In this document: positions 40,160-48,507 of the stretch, in pieces
Numbering within the stretch: the stretch's first letter is position 1
How the letters are laid out: every line of letters starts with the position of its first letter
From: Planctomycetes bacterium syqfu
GTDB lineage: Bacteria > Planctomycetota > Phycisphaerae > Phycisphaerales > Phycisphaeraceae
Reading direction: 5' to 3'
Length of the DNA stretch: 64,000 nucleotides
Assembly: GCA_020974905.1 (NCBI GenBank)
Contig: CP087563.1
Span: 4,960,001-5,024,000, forward strand
Program-made: the position numbers and the translations under genes
Notes under the pieces: model-generated
The model's database searches: none
Told to the model about the DNA's origin: nothing
The model's input: the letters and a program-made list of their open reading frames with translations, nothing else

Positions 40160-40325
40160 GGGGGTCAGGCCAGTTAAATGCGAATCGATTGGCCCAAAAT
40201 TGGAGAAATAATGGGGTTTGGGACTCCAAAATCACTGTTCAGGGCATCAGATGACGGGTAAATCCCTGTTTGGCAGCACATTGGACGGGTGTTTACCCAT
40301 TTGGCTACTCCATCTGGAATCATGA

Positions 40326-41279
40326 TCAAAGACCCGTGCCGTACCAGAGAAGCCAGTACGCCAGCGGCGCAACGACCACCGGGGAGTCCACGACATCCAG
40401 CACGCCACCGAATCCGGGGATACTGTTACCCGAGTCCTTGATGCCTGCATCACGCTTAAACAGGCTGGCTGTCAGATCACCGAACTGCCCGACCGCACCC
40501 ATGAGCAGGCCTGCTGCAAAAGTCCGGGGTAGGTGAAAGTCGTTGGAGACAAACGTGCGTACGCCATCGACGGTGTGATAAATCCCTGCGACATCAAATT
40601 TGTTGGACAGGTAGGCCAAAAGCAGGGCGATGCATCCTGAAAACAGCACGCCACCGATGAGGCCTTCCCATGTTTTACCCGGTGACAGCCAGGGGATGAG
40701 CTTGTGCTTGCCGATCGCGCGACCGGTGAAATATGCGCCGATGTCACAGCTCTTAACCACCAGCAACACGGCCAGCAAAACCCATGGCGAATACCAACGT
40801 CGGATGGCAACCAGGAATCCGGGCATCAGGCCCATGTAAATCAGCGCGAACATGGTCACCGCAGCAGCTGCCACCGCGCCGTCCGTCCGCTTGTGAATCC
40901 AGCATTGTTTGATCAGCGATAACACGAACAGAATGCAGATCACCGTCCCGGCCACCGCCATGGTCATTTTCGCATCGGCGGTGTGCGGGATGGCATACAT
41001 CATCATGCAGCCACTCATCCCCGCCAACGTCACCACCGACCGGCTGGCGGCAATGCCCTTGGCGTTGAAGATCCGACAGAGTTCGCCTGCACCCAACAGG
41101 ATCAGCAGGAAAATCGTCGCAAGCAGGATCAGTCCAGCGGGCAAATAAGTCCGGCCTGAAAACACATCCTGCAAGACGGTTCCCGTGATATCCAGGCGAT
41201 CGAGTTTGCTGTCCAGATAGAAGATCAGCAGCATGATCCCGATCATGATCGGGCCAAATGTCAGGCGATACTTAAGCAT
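40326..41279 (-). CDS. cdsA: Phosphatidate cytidylyltransferase
   Basis: 317 residues, eight or so membrane helices. Makes CDP-diacylglycerol from phosphatidate and CTP in the inner membrane, the branch point of phospholipid synthesis. Signature regions: PWLSPGKTWEGLIGGVLFSG and GQFGDLTASLFKRDAGIKDSGNSIPGFGGVLDVVDS (split here by the reader into LFKRDAGIKDSG and PGFGGVLDVVDS). The metal-binding Asp residues and the KRD..KD core are intact; the usual HGG is FGG, a variant seen elsewhere. ATG 41279. The 245-bp spacer to infC holds the infC promoter only. The upstream spacer is repeat-rich. Confidence 0.93.
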   Translation of the reverse strand: MLKYRLTFGPIMIGIMLLIFYLDSKLDRLDITGTVLQDVFSGRTYLPAGLILLATIFLLILLGAGELCRIFNAKGIAASRSVVTLAGMSGCMMMYAIPHTADAKMTMAVAGTVICILFVLSLIKQCWIHKRTDGAVAAAAVTMFALIYMGLMPGFLVAIRRWYSPWVLLAVLLVVKSCDIGAYFTGRAIGKHKLIPWLSPGKTWEGLIGGVLFSGCIALLLAYLSNKFDVAGIYHTVDGVRTFVSNDFHLPRTFAAGLLMGAVGQFGDLTASLFKRDAGIKDSGNSIPGFGGVLDVVDSPVVVAPLAYWLLWYGTGL

Positions 41280-41307
41280 GCCCCGTATGGTATCAAACCC
41301 CTCGCCC

Positions 41308-41376
41308 TTTAGCGCCCCGGAAGTCCCCCGGAAGCTCCCCGGAAGTTCATCTCAAACCGCTTGCGGTTTAGCGCGT
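41308..41376. repeat. Triple CCCCGGAAG motif and CTAAACCGC hairpin
   Basis: GCGCCCCGGAAGTCCCCCGGAAG and CTCCCCGGAAGTTC give three tandem copies of the CCCCGGAAGT motif, followed by AAACCGCTTGCGGTTTAGCG, a hairpin also seen at 7650-7672 and, split, at 26419-26449. Confidence 0.75.
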
Positions 41377-41486
41377 CCCCATTTTCCCATTTTCAATAAA
41401 AATCAAAACAATTTCACCGAACCTGAAACACTCACAACCTCATTCCGTCTATACAATGAATACCATGCCATTCTTGGGGTGTCGCA

Positions 41487-42326
41487 ATGGGCGAAATGGA
41501 TCGACAACTGCTTGAGGAGTTTAGCCAGTGTGGCAACGAGCTTGCCTTTGCCCGACTGGTTAATCGCTATTCCGCGCTGGTGTACTCAGCAAGCTATCGT
41601 GTGCTCAACAATCATGCTCAGGCTGAGGAAATCTGTCAGGAGACGTTTTTTAAACTTCTCAACCACTCCCGCCAGATCACCACATCGCTTTCAGGCTGGT
41701 TGTATCAAACCGCTGTCCGTCTTTCCATCGACATGATCCGATCCGATCAGGCCCGCAATTCGCGCGAGCGCAACTATGCTCATGATCAATTTAAAGCCGC
41801 TCAGCAGGTGACCAGTTGGAAAGAACTCGAATCGCATTTGGATGAAGCTTTGGATCAACTGCCTGATGATCAGCGTGATTTACTGGTCGAGCATTTTCTC
41901 CAGGGCATCAGTCAACGCCAGATCGCTGCCAAGCATGGCTGGTCTACCGCAACGACCAATCGCTATATCAAGCATGCCATCGAGAAACTCCGCGAGCAAC
42001 TCAACGAAAAACGCCTGAGTGTCGCAGCCCTCCCCGCCATCCTTGGCAGCTACTCGCACATGGTTGTCCCACCGGAACTGTCCATGAAACTCGGCAAGAT
42101 GGCGCTGGCCAGCGGTTACGCCCAGACAGCCATCGGCGGTGTTCCCAAAATCGTGCTGCTCTGGGGCTCAATCAACAAGTTCTGGCTCGTACTCAGCCTC
42201 GCGTTGGCCATGGCCTTCGGCGTAGCCCTGTGGCGATCCCTCGACGACCATCAACCCACTCCCCGCCCTGAACAATCACAGACCATTAATCTTTTCGGGG
42301 AGACCACCACCATGCCCGGGCAATAG
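41487..42326 (+). CDS. ECF-type RNA polymerase sigma factor with C-terminal membrane extension
   Basis: 279 residues. Sigma region 2 at about 8-80: ELAFARLVNRYSALVYSASY and AEEICQETFFKLLNHSRQI with GWLYQTAVRLSIDMIRSDQA. Sigma region 4 at about 125-180: LDQLPDDQRDLLVEHFLQGI then SQRQIAAKHGWSTATTNRYI. Beyond region 4 are 100 extra residues containing a membrane helix (IVLLWGSINKFWLVLSLALAMAFGVALW) and a Pro-rich tail, so the factor may be held at the membrane, as described for planctomycetal ECF groups. Start is ATG 41487 or 41496. Followed by a membrane-anchored protein gene and the pseudopilus operon, which it may control (inference). Confidence 0.88.
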   Translation: MGEMDRQLLEEFSQCGNELAFARLVNRYSALVYSASYRVLNNHAQAEEICQETFFKLLNHSRQITTSLSGWLYQTAVRLSIDMIRSDQARNSRERNYAHDQFKAAQQVTSWKELESHLDEALDQLPDDQRDLLVEHFLQGISQRQIAAKHGWSTATTNRYIKHAIEKLREQLNEKRLSVAALPAILGSYSHMVVPPELSMKLGKMALASGYAQTAIGGVPKIVLLWGSINKFWLVLSLALAMAFGVALWRSLDDHQPTPRPEQSQTINLFGETTTMPGQ

Positions 42327-42348
42327 TTTGGGATAAGGGGGAACAACA

Positions 42349-42735
42349 TTGAAAAAACAGTTCAAACCAACGTCACTGCTGGCAGTCCTTTTGATCGTGT
42401 CGCTTTTGTGTAATGCAGCCATGGCCATCCTGTGGATGCAGGAGCGATCGTACGCAATCAACAAAGTTCGAGAAGGAGCTGGATCGATTGGCTTTTTAAG
42501 GGCTCGGTTGGATTACCAGGATGGCCATCGACGTTTGTTTCAGATTCAAGATCGACCTGAATTTTCAAAACCGGGCGCACACGAATTAAACACCGGGGTC
42601 GTAAAAAATGGTTTGGAAATCTGGGCAGTAGGAAGCTACTCCGGCAAACCCTATCTCTGCGACTTTGGGGATGGTTTTTTAAATGCCTATAACCAAACGA
42701 TGAGGCGTTTGGTTGTTGAAAAGTCAGATCATTAA
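42349..42735 (+). CDS. Membrane-anchored small protein, unknown function
   Basis: 128 residues from TTG 42349, with AGGGGGAACAACA just upstream. N-terminal anchor (KPTSLLAVLLIVSLLCNAAMAILWM) and a periplasmic part of about 95 residues (RARLDYQDGHRRLFQIQDRP ... ELNTGVVKNGLEIWAVGSYS). It starts 22 nt after the sigma factor stop and precedes the pseudopilus operon by 51 nt, so one transcript is likely. Could be the sensor or anti-sigma partner, but it lacks a recognisable anti-sigma domain. Confidence 0.65.
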   Translation: MKKQFKPTSLLAVLLIVSLLCNAAMAILWMQERSYAINKVREGAGSIGFLRARLDYQDGHRRLFQIQDRPEFSKPGAHELNTGVVKNGLEIWAVGSYSGKPYLCDFGDGFLNAYNQTMRRLVVEKSDH

Positions 42736-42786
42736 TTCTGGTTTGCTGTCACATTGCTCAACGATCAATCACCTTTCGGAGTACCC

Positions 42787-43887
42787 ATGTCCACAGACAT
42801 ACGCAAGACGTTATCCGACACGCAGGACACACCGCTGCGTGTCACCGCCATGTTGCAGTTGGCGATCAACCAGCAGGCATCGGACATTCATCTGGAGCCC
42901 ATAGCCCAAGGTTATGAACTTCGCATGCGCGTTGATGGTTTACTTTCCGTCATCGAGCAATTCGAAACCGCAGTCGGCCGGAGCATGGTCACGCGCCTGA
43001 TGGTGATGGCACAGTTGCTTACGTACCGACAGGACTTGCCACAGGAAGGTCGCATTGATGCAGCGCTGCCAACGTTGGATAAGGCGCTGCAGTTACGACT
43101 GTCGATCATGCCGACCACGCAGGGCATGCGAGCCGTGGTGCGGATGCCCGCCGAATTGATTCAACCTAAAAAACTCAGCGAACTTGGGCTGCCATCCTCG
43201 GTCAGTCATGCACTAAGCCGGTTCATCGCGCAGCAGCAGGGGATGCTTCTCATCACGGGCCCTTCCGGATCAGGGAAAACCACAAGCATCTACGCACTGC
43301 TCGATGAACTGGCTAACGTGCAGCCCGGCCAAAGCATCATTGCCTTGGAAGACCCAGTCGAACGCGATCTCCCGGGAGTGACTCAGATACAAGTTCAGCC
43401 ATTTGGTGAACTGACCTACGAACGTGCGCTGCGCAGTGTTCTGCGTCAAGACCCACAGGTGCTCATGCTCGGTGAGATTCGCGATCACACGACCGCTTCC
43501 ATAGCGATGGGGGCTGCACTTTCAGGGCATCGTCTTATTGCTACGTTTCATGCCGGTTCACCAGCAGGCGCTATCGCACGGTTACTTGAGATGGACATTC
43601 CTGCCTATCAGATCACCAGCGCGGTTTACGCGGTCATGACACAACGTTTGTTACGCAGTCTGGATGACAACGGTCAATATCATGGCCGAATACCAGTCGC
43701 GGAGGTCGCTTTGATGGACGATGCGCTGCGAACTGCGATTCTCAAGGGTGATGATTTGCCAACGCTTTCACGCACCATTTCACAACAAGCCGGATACCAA
43801 CCCATGCGCGAGATCGCAAAGCAGATGGTCACCGCCGGACTAACCGATACCGCCGAAGTTGGGCGCATTCTGGGAGATGATCAATGA
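42787..43887 (+). CDS. GspE/PilB-type secretion ATPase
   Basis: 366 residues from ATG 42787 (GGAG 5 nt upstream). Cytoplasmic hexameric ATPase that powers pseudopilus or pilus assembly. N2-like part with QQASDIHLEPIAQGYELRMRVDG, Walker A TGPSGSGKTTSIY, the Asp box IALEDPVERDL, Walker B VLMLGEIRDHTTA and the His box FHAGSPAGAIARLLEM. The long N1 domain and the tetracysteine zinc module of classical GspE are absent, making this a short form. Its stop overlaps the start of the next gene (ATGA). Confidence 0.92.
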   Translation: MSTDIRKTLSDTQDTPLRVTAMLQLAINQQASDIHLEPIAQGYELRMRVDGLLSVIEQFETAVGRSMVTRLMVMAQLLTYRQDLPQEGRIDAALPTLDKALQLRLSIMPTTQGMRAVVRMPAELIQPKKLSELGLPSSVSHALSRFIAQQQGMLLITGPSGSGKTTSIYALLDELANVQPGQSIIALEDPVERDLPGVTQIQVQPFGELTYERALRSVLRQDPQVLMLGEIRDHTTASIAMGAALSGHRLIATFHAGSPAGAIARLLEMDIPAYQITSAVYAVMTQRLLRSLDDNGQYHGRIPVAEVALMDDALRTAILKGDDLPTLSRTISQQAGYQPMREIAKQMVTAGLTDTAEVGRILGDDQ

Positions 43888-45089
43888 GTCAATGTATGAC
43901 CCTCCAATACCGGGCGCAAGGCCCTGACGGCAGTCCGTTCAACGGCACGCTTGAAGCAACCGACGTGCAGTCCGGCCGTGAACAACTCGTGAGTCTGGGA
44001 CTGACCGTGCTGGAAATGAAACCCACTGAAAAGTCGCTTTTTAACTGGCCCCGTCGTGCCATCACCAGCACGGATTTACACCTGTTTAACGAACAACTCA
44101 TCAACCTCACCAAGTCCGGTATGCCCGTCGAACAAGGCTTGAAACTCATCGCTCAAGACCTGCAATCTTCGCGACTCAAAACCGCCGTTGAGCATGTCAT
44201 CGCTGAACTGAATCAAGGTAAATCACTCGCTGAAGCCTTCGAATCTCAACGCCAGCATTTCCCCGTCATGTATGCCCGACTTATCGAAGTGGGCACGAAG
44301 ACCGGCCGACTTCCCGGCGTGCTGTTTAATCTCGGGCAACATCTCAAACTCGTCGGCCAACTCAAGACTTCGCTGGCACGCGCCTTTGCTTATCCCATCA
44401 TCGTGCTGCTGTTTTTCATTGCGATCATGGGCTTCATGTCGTTTTATGTCGGCCCGCAATTTGAACACATCTATGAAGACTTTGATACCGAGCTGCCAGG
44501 CTTGACGGTGATGATGCTCGCGTTTTTCAACATGGGATACATCATCGTCCCGACGTTGCTTATCACCATTGGTGGGTTTGTTTTTGTGACCATCACCATG
44601 CGATTCACACCATGGTGGCAGGACCTGCTTGATCGTGTGATGCGCTTTGTCCCGTTCGTCGGGCCGGTGTTACGACGCAATGCCATTGCGCGTTGGTGTG
44701 ACAGTGTTCGGATGGGGATTAACGCGTCAATGGATTTGCCGCATGCGATGGCATTGTCGTCGGACCTTATTGGTTTGCCTTCAGTCAAAGCCGATACCCG
44801 CAAGGTGATTGATTGTGTCGAACAGGGCAGAGCCTTTGTGAGCATTGAGACGTTAACCGTTCTGCCCCCCACGGTGTTGGCCACCATCGAGTTGGCAGAG
44901 AATGCTGCAGCACTTGAATCCTCGCTGGAAGATTTATCCAGCATGTATCGACAACAAGCTTACCTGCGCACGATGTCCATGGAGACCGTTCTGACGCCGA
45001 TTTTGATGATCGGTATGGGCCTGCTAATCGGATTCAGTGTGTTGGGATTGTTCCTGCCACTGGTCAAGCTGCTGACGAATTTGACGTGA
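43884..45089 (+). CDS. GspF/PilC-type inner membrane platform protein
   Basis: 401 residues. Two repeated GspF domains, each followed by membrane helices: ITSTDLHLFNEQLINLTKSG, IAELNQGKSLAEAFESQRQH, FPVMYARLIEVGTKTGRLPG in the first half, then DSVRMGINASMDLPHAMALS in the second. Helices: YPIIVLLFFIAIMGFMSFYV, IIVPTLLITIGGFVFVTITM, and a last one ending LFLPLVKLLTNLT. It couples the ATPase to pilin extraction. Starts with the ATGA overlap at 43884. Followed by a second, larger GspF-like gene. Confidence 0.92.
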   Translation: MSQCMTLQYRAQGPDGSPFNGTLEATDVQSGREQLVSLGLTVLEMKPTEKSLFNWPRRAITSTDLHLFNEQLINLTKSGMPVEQGLKLIAQDLQSSRLKTAVEHVIAELNQGKSLAEAFESQRQHFPVMYARLIEVGTKTGRLPGVLFNLGQHLKLVGQLKTSLARAFAYPIIVLLFFIAIMGFMSFYVGPQFEHIYEDFDTELPGLTVMMLAFFNMGYIIVPTLLITIGGFVFVTITMRFTPWWQDLLDRVMRFVPFVGPVLRRNAIARWCDSVRMGINASMDLPHAMALSSDLIGLPSVKADTRKVIDCVEQGRAFVSIETLTVLPPTVLATIELAENAAALESSLEDLSSMYRQQAYLRTMSMETVLTPILMIGMGLLIGFSVLGLFLPLVKLLTNLT

Positions 45090-45172
45090 TCAATGGTGAT
45101 CGTGATGGTCGTTTTGTTAATCGCTGCGGCACGTTCCGGGGGTGTCGCGGATGCTTTGAGAAAGCGTTGGCT

Positions 45173-46825
45173 ATGAAATACCTGTTTCGATACATCAATC
45201 TATTTGTTCTCCTGAGCTTGTATGGTTTATCCAAAAGCTTTGGTGGCGAGCACGAAACGCTGCAATCACAATTGGCGTTGATTGCGATCCCCGTTTTCCT
45301 TTTTCTGGTGATTCCCAAACAGATTTGGAGATTGAAGTGGCAGTGGGGTTCTCGCATTGTCTCACTGCTGAGTCTGGCTGGGGTGATCATTTGGCAATTC
45401 TATTTTATTGAAGAATTTGGTGAATACTCCGTGTATTCAGGGGGTGTTGCAGAACTGCTGTTAGGCTGGATCTGTCTCGTTGGTTTTCTGAGTCTGCTTG
45501 TGTTTGCATTGACGCTGATCCCGTGGAAGAAAATGATCGTCAGCGAAGCCTGGTCGGAATTTATCGAGTTTGTTTATGGTGGTTTGAAGCTGGTGCTTTA
45601 TGCACTGGTAGTGGTTGAAGTGCTTGTGATCCTGGTGGGGGTGCTGGTCTCCATTGCTGATATTCGTGAAGCGTTTGCTGCCATTTTTTTGTTCACCACC
45701 CTCTACATCCCCGGCATGCTTTTCCCACTATTGGTGCTACATCCGACAGTGGTGCGGATTCGTCAGCGTCGGGCGATGCGGGTGCTCATGCATGTCAAAC
45801 GCGCACTCAACGCACGCTTGCCGTTGGTGCATGTGCTTCAGTCTGCAGCAAAGTCCGAGTATGGCAAACTCAGTCAACGTTTGGAATCGGTCGCGGTGCA
45901 GATTGAACAGGGGTTAAGCATCAGTGATGCACTGGCGATGAGTGTGCATGAGATTCCCAGACAACAGATTCGTCTGCTTCAGGCATCGGATCGTATTGGC
46001 TATCTGCCACAGGCGATTGAGCGGTATCTGGATGAGCAGATGGTCAACCAAACCAACCGCATGACACATGGCGGGCCGGGTTGGCGGTACCTGATTTTAA
46101 ATTTCTTCGTTGGCAGTTTCCTGCTTTCAGCCCTGATGATTTTCATTGTGCCCAAGTTCGAGAAAATCTTTGAGGACTTTGGCACGGAGTTACCACCGAT
46201 GACACAGTCGGTGATGAACTTGTCGCGGTGGTTGGGCGGGTCCATGCCCGGGCAGATATTTCCGGGGTCGATTTTGCTGATCCCGATTTTGGCAACAGGG
46301 CTGGTACTTTGGTACGCACGCAATCGTGATGGGATTCTCGGTGCGTGTTCACAGTTTGTGGGTTGGTATCTACCGGGATTCCGGTCGGTTCATCGACCCG
46401 GTCAATGGGCCAAAGCTGCACACCAGATTGCTGATGGGTTGGCGGTGTCTTTGCCACTGCATCAAGCAGTCAATCTGACGCATGAGAGTGTGTCGCATGC
46501 GATCCTCAAACCCAAACTCAAGCGGTTTGCGTTTTTTCTCAACCATGGTGAGGACGCGGTTCGGGCAGCGCGTTATGCAGGTTTTCCCAAGACGTTTATC
46601 ACCATGCTCAACAGTTCAACGCAGCAGTATTCGCCACAATCGCTGCGTTATTTGGCGGAGTATTACACGGTGTTGGCCCAGCAGCGCGTGGTCTGGTTCA
46701 GTGCCATGACCGCGCCGGTGACGATCATGCTCATTGCCATTCCTGTGGGCTGGATCTGCATCGGCATGTTCTCGCCTTTGGTTCACCTGATTCAACACTG
46801 TGCAGAATATACGGGGATGTATTGA
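45173..46825 (+). CDS. Second GspF-like protein with an N-terminal multi-helix extension
   Basis: About 550 residues from ATG 45173. An in-frame GTG at 45086 overlaps the previous stop, but its extra 29 codons read as repeat-like (they include GTTCCGGGGG), so the later start is preferred. The first 200 residues add about five membrane helices (INLFVLLSLYGLSKS, LIAIPVFLFLVIP, LLLGWICLVGFLSLLVFAL and others), unlike ordinary GspF. From about 230 on there are two GspF domains: VKRALNARLPLVHVLQSAAK with EQGLSISDALAMSVHEIP, and later AHQIADGLAVSLPLHQAVNL. Two platform proteins behind one ATPase is unusual and suggests a heterodimer. Confidence 0.85.
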   Translation: MKYLFRYINLFVLLSLYGLSKSFGGEHETLQSQLALIAIPVFLFLVIPKQIWRLKWQWGSRIVSLLSLAGVIIWQFYFIEEFGEYSVYSGGVAELLLGWICLVGFLSLLVFALTLIPWKKMIVSEAWSEFIEFVYGGLKLVLYALVVVEVLVILVGVLVSIADIREAFAAIFLFTTLYIPGMLFPLLVLHPTVVRIRQRRAMRVLMHVKRALNARLPLVHVLQSAAKSEYGKLSQRLESVAVQIEQGLSISDALAMSVHEIPRQQIRLLQASDRIGYLPQAIERYLDEQMVNQTNRMTHGGPGWRYLILNFFVGSFLLSALMIFIVPKFEKIFEDFGTELPPMTQSVMNLSRWLGGSMPGQIFPGSILLIPILATGLVLWYARNRDGILGACSQFVGWYLPGFRSVHRPGQWAKAAHQIADGLAVSLPLHQAVNLTHESVSHAILKPKLKRFAFFLNHGEDAVRAARYAGFPKTFITMLNSSTQQYSPQSLRYLAEYYTVLAQQRVVWFSAMTAPVTIMLIAIPVGWICIGMFSPLVHLIQHCAEYTGMY

Positions 46826-47184
46826 TGATTCAAACCAATGCACAATCGAAACGACATGGCTACGTTCTGATGGAGTTCATGGTGGGCTTGTCGGTGGTCA
46901 TGTTCATGTTGGTGTTACTGCTGGCAACACTGGGTAAAGTCCGCGAGTCGCAGATCATCATGGCAAGTCGTCGTCAGGCGGTGTTCCTGGCTGAAGCACA
47001 ATTGGCGGACATGCAGGTGCCGGGCCAGACGGTCGTGTGCAACGAGTCAACCACCATGACATTGCTCGATGAACAACCCGCCGATCATCGCTATGCCTGG
47101 GTTCGCCTGACGGTTACACACGATGGGCAGCAGGCCTCATTGGTCGGACTGATTTGCAGAGAGTACGTGGGAGCCATGCCATGA
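46825..47184 (+). CDS. Type IV prepilin-like protein (pseudopilin 1)
   Basis: 119 residues. Class III signal: KRHG^YVLMEFMVGLSVVMFM, with prepilin peptidase cleavage after Gly and Glu at +5, then the hydrophobic assembly helix. Mature head of about 85 residues with a possible disulfide (two to three Cys). ATG 46825 overlaps the upstream stop codon by one base. No prepilin peptidase gene is in the window. Confidence 0.85.
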   Translation: MIQTNAQSKRHGYVLMEFMVGLSVVMFMLVLLLATLGKVRESQIIMASRRQAVFLAEAQLADMQVPGQTVVCNESTTMTLLDEQPADHRYAWVRLTVTHDGQQASLVGLICREYVGAMP

Positions 47185-47639
47185 AAAGACAACACGGTTA
47201 CACGTTGATTGAGATGCTCTTTGTGATTGGCTTCTGCCTCCTGCTGTTGCTGTTGACCTCGTTCATCTTCACAACATCCACAAGATTGATCAAAGCCCAG
47301 CACACGGTGATCCCCGAACTCAAGCAGGTGGATGCGATGGTCGAACAATTGCGGGAAGATGTCTGGAAGGCAAAGACCGTTACAGTGGTCTCAGAGCGTG
47401 AACTGCAATTGGCAACCGGTGACGGACTGACTCGCTGGTCATTGGATGATGCAGGCTTGCAATGGGTGCGCAAGCAGTCGGATCGTCAACGTTACTTTCC
47501 AACCAACATGGTTCAGATGAATTTTCAGGTTGCACCAGCCGGTGTCACGGCAGTGATTGCCAATCAACAATCACGTGATCCGGTGACCATGCGTTTACTC
47601 AGTGCGCCGATGCTCAAGGAGGTGCAACATGACCGGTAA
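47181..47639 (+). CDS. Type IV prepilin-like protein (pseudopilin 2)
   Basis: 152 residues from ATG 47181 (ATGA overlap with the previous gene). KRQHG^YTLIEMLFVIGFCLL is a textbook class III signal peptide with Glu+5. The rest (IPELKQVDAMVEQLREDVWK, ATGDGLTRWSLDDAGLQWVR, NFQVAPAGVTAVIAN) resembles GspJ/PilW-type minor pseudopilins that compare line by line with a beta head. Likely a tip subunit. Confidence 0.88.
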   Translation: MKRQHGYTLIEMLFVIGFCLLLLLLTSFIFTTSTRLIKAQHTVIPELKQVDAMVEQLREDVWKAKTVTVVSERELQLATGDGLTRWSLDDAGLQWVRKQSDRQRYFPTNMVQMNFQVAPAGVTAVIANQQSRDPVTMRLLSAPMLKEVQHDR

Positions 47640-47865
47640 ACGTCAAGCAAATCGTGTGACATCAAGCAGGCGTCGCGGATTCAGCATGCTAGTGGTGGTT
47701 GGCGTGGCAGGGATCATCACGTTGGCCATCACCGCCATGTCAGCGATGTTTGCCCATCAGGCTCTACGGACCCGGATGATGCAACAGCAGGCTCAGCAGC
47801 GTCAATTGGAGATTGCGCAGGTATTGTTGGGGAATGAAAAAGTGCGTGTTCAAGAACACGAATAG
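47629..47865 (+). CDS. Short GspK-like prepilin protein (pseudopilin 3)
   Basis: 78 residues from ATG 47629 (AGGAGG 6 nt upstream). RRRG^FSMLVVVGVAGIITLAI has a cleavable-looking site but Val at position +5 instead of Glu, as is usual for GspK. Only a short helical tail remains (ALRTRMMQQQAQQRQLEIAQ), so there is no GspK alpha-domain. It overlaps the end of pseudopilin 2 by 11 nt. Last gene of the operon. Confidence 0.75.
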   Translation: MTGKRQANRVTSSRRRGFSMLVVVGVAGIITLAITAMSAMFAHQALRTRMMQQQAQQRQLEIAQVLLGNEKVRVQEHE

Positions 47866-47898
47866 TGGTGTTGGCTGTTTGATGGGGCAATATTTCAC

Positions 47899-48225
47899 TG
47901 GTCAGGAGCTTCGCCCCCCCCCCGGACCCCCTTGCGAGTTCGGAACACCTTGGCAAGTGGGTTGTATGCTTGCATCCGAAGGAATTGAAGACTGATATGA
48001 GTTGGGGTGCTGCCCCAAACCCCGCCAGCGTTTCGTCGCTGGACTGGGCCCCCCAGAAGGGCTTTGGCCTTGGATAACTGGTCTATGCAGATCAAACGCT
48101 TATTCGGAGATTGATTGGAACACACAACACGCATGGCATGTTCATCGCTTGATGATCGCGTCGTGAACTGATGTTATGCACCGTTGAAATAACCCCACTT
48201 CCGGAGGGCGAAGCTCCCTGGCCAG
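47899..48225. repeat. 327-bp element bounded by CTGGTCAGGAGCTTCGCCC-type inverted ends
   Basis: Left end CTGGTCAGGAGCTTCGCCC (47899-47917); right end GGGCGAAGCTCCCTGGCCAG (48206-48225), its near reverse complement. Inside: a poly-C/CCCCGGACCCC tract, GGGGTGCTGCCCCAAACCCC, and a CCAGCG-TTTCGT-CGCTGG hairpin. No credible ORF in 47866-48507, so this whole 640-bp gap is repeat-like. Confidence 0.65.
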
Positions 48226-48507
48226 TCATTCAGATTCGCTGAACCGATATTCCGCTGACCCTTCAAAGCGTCACACATTCATTGCCTGCGATCCAACAAG
48301 CCATCTCATCCCATTTCAAACAAATGGTTACATTTTCGGCATCTTGTTTGCATATCTGTCTTTTGCATAAAATAAATGCATCTGTCGCCCTGATAACCGA
48401 GGCGTTTGTGTACGATCAACAGGCACGAGACCGACAGGTGCATAAGAACTAGGCACTCCGACATGGGTGTAACGCCTGTTGATTGGCTGTGAGGAACTTT
48501 TTCTGCC

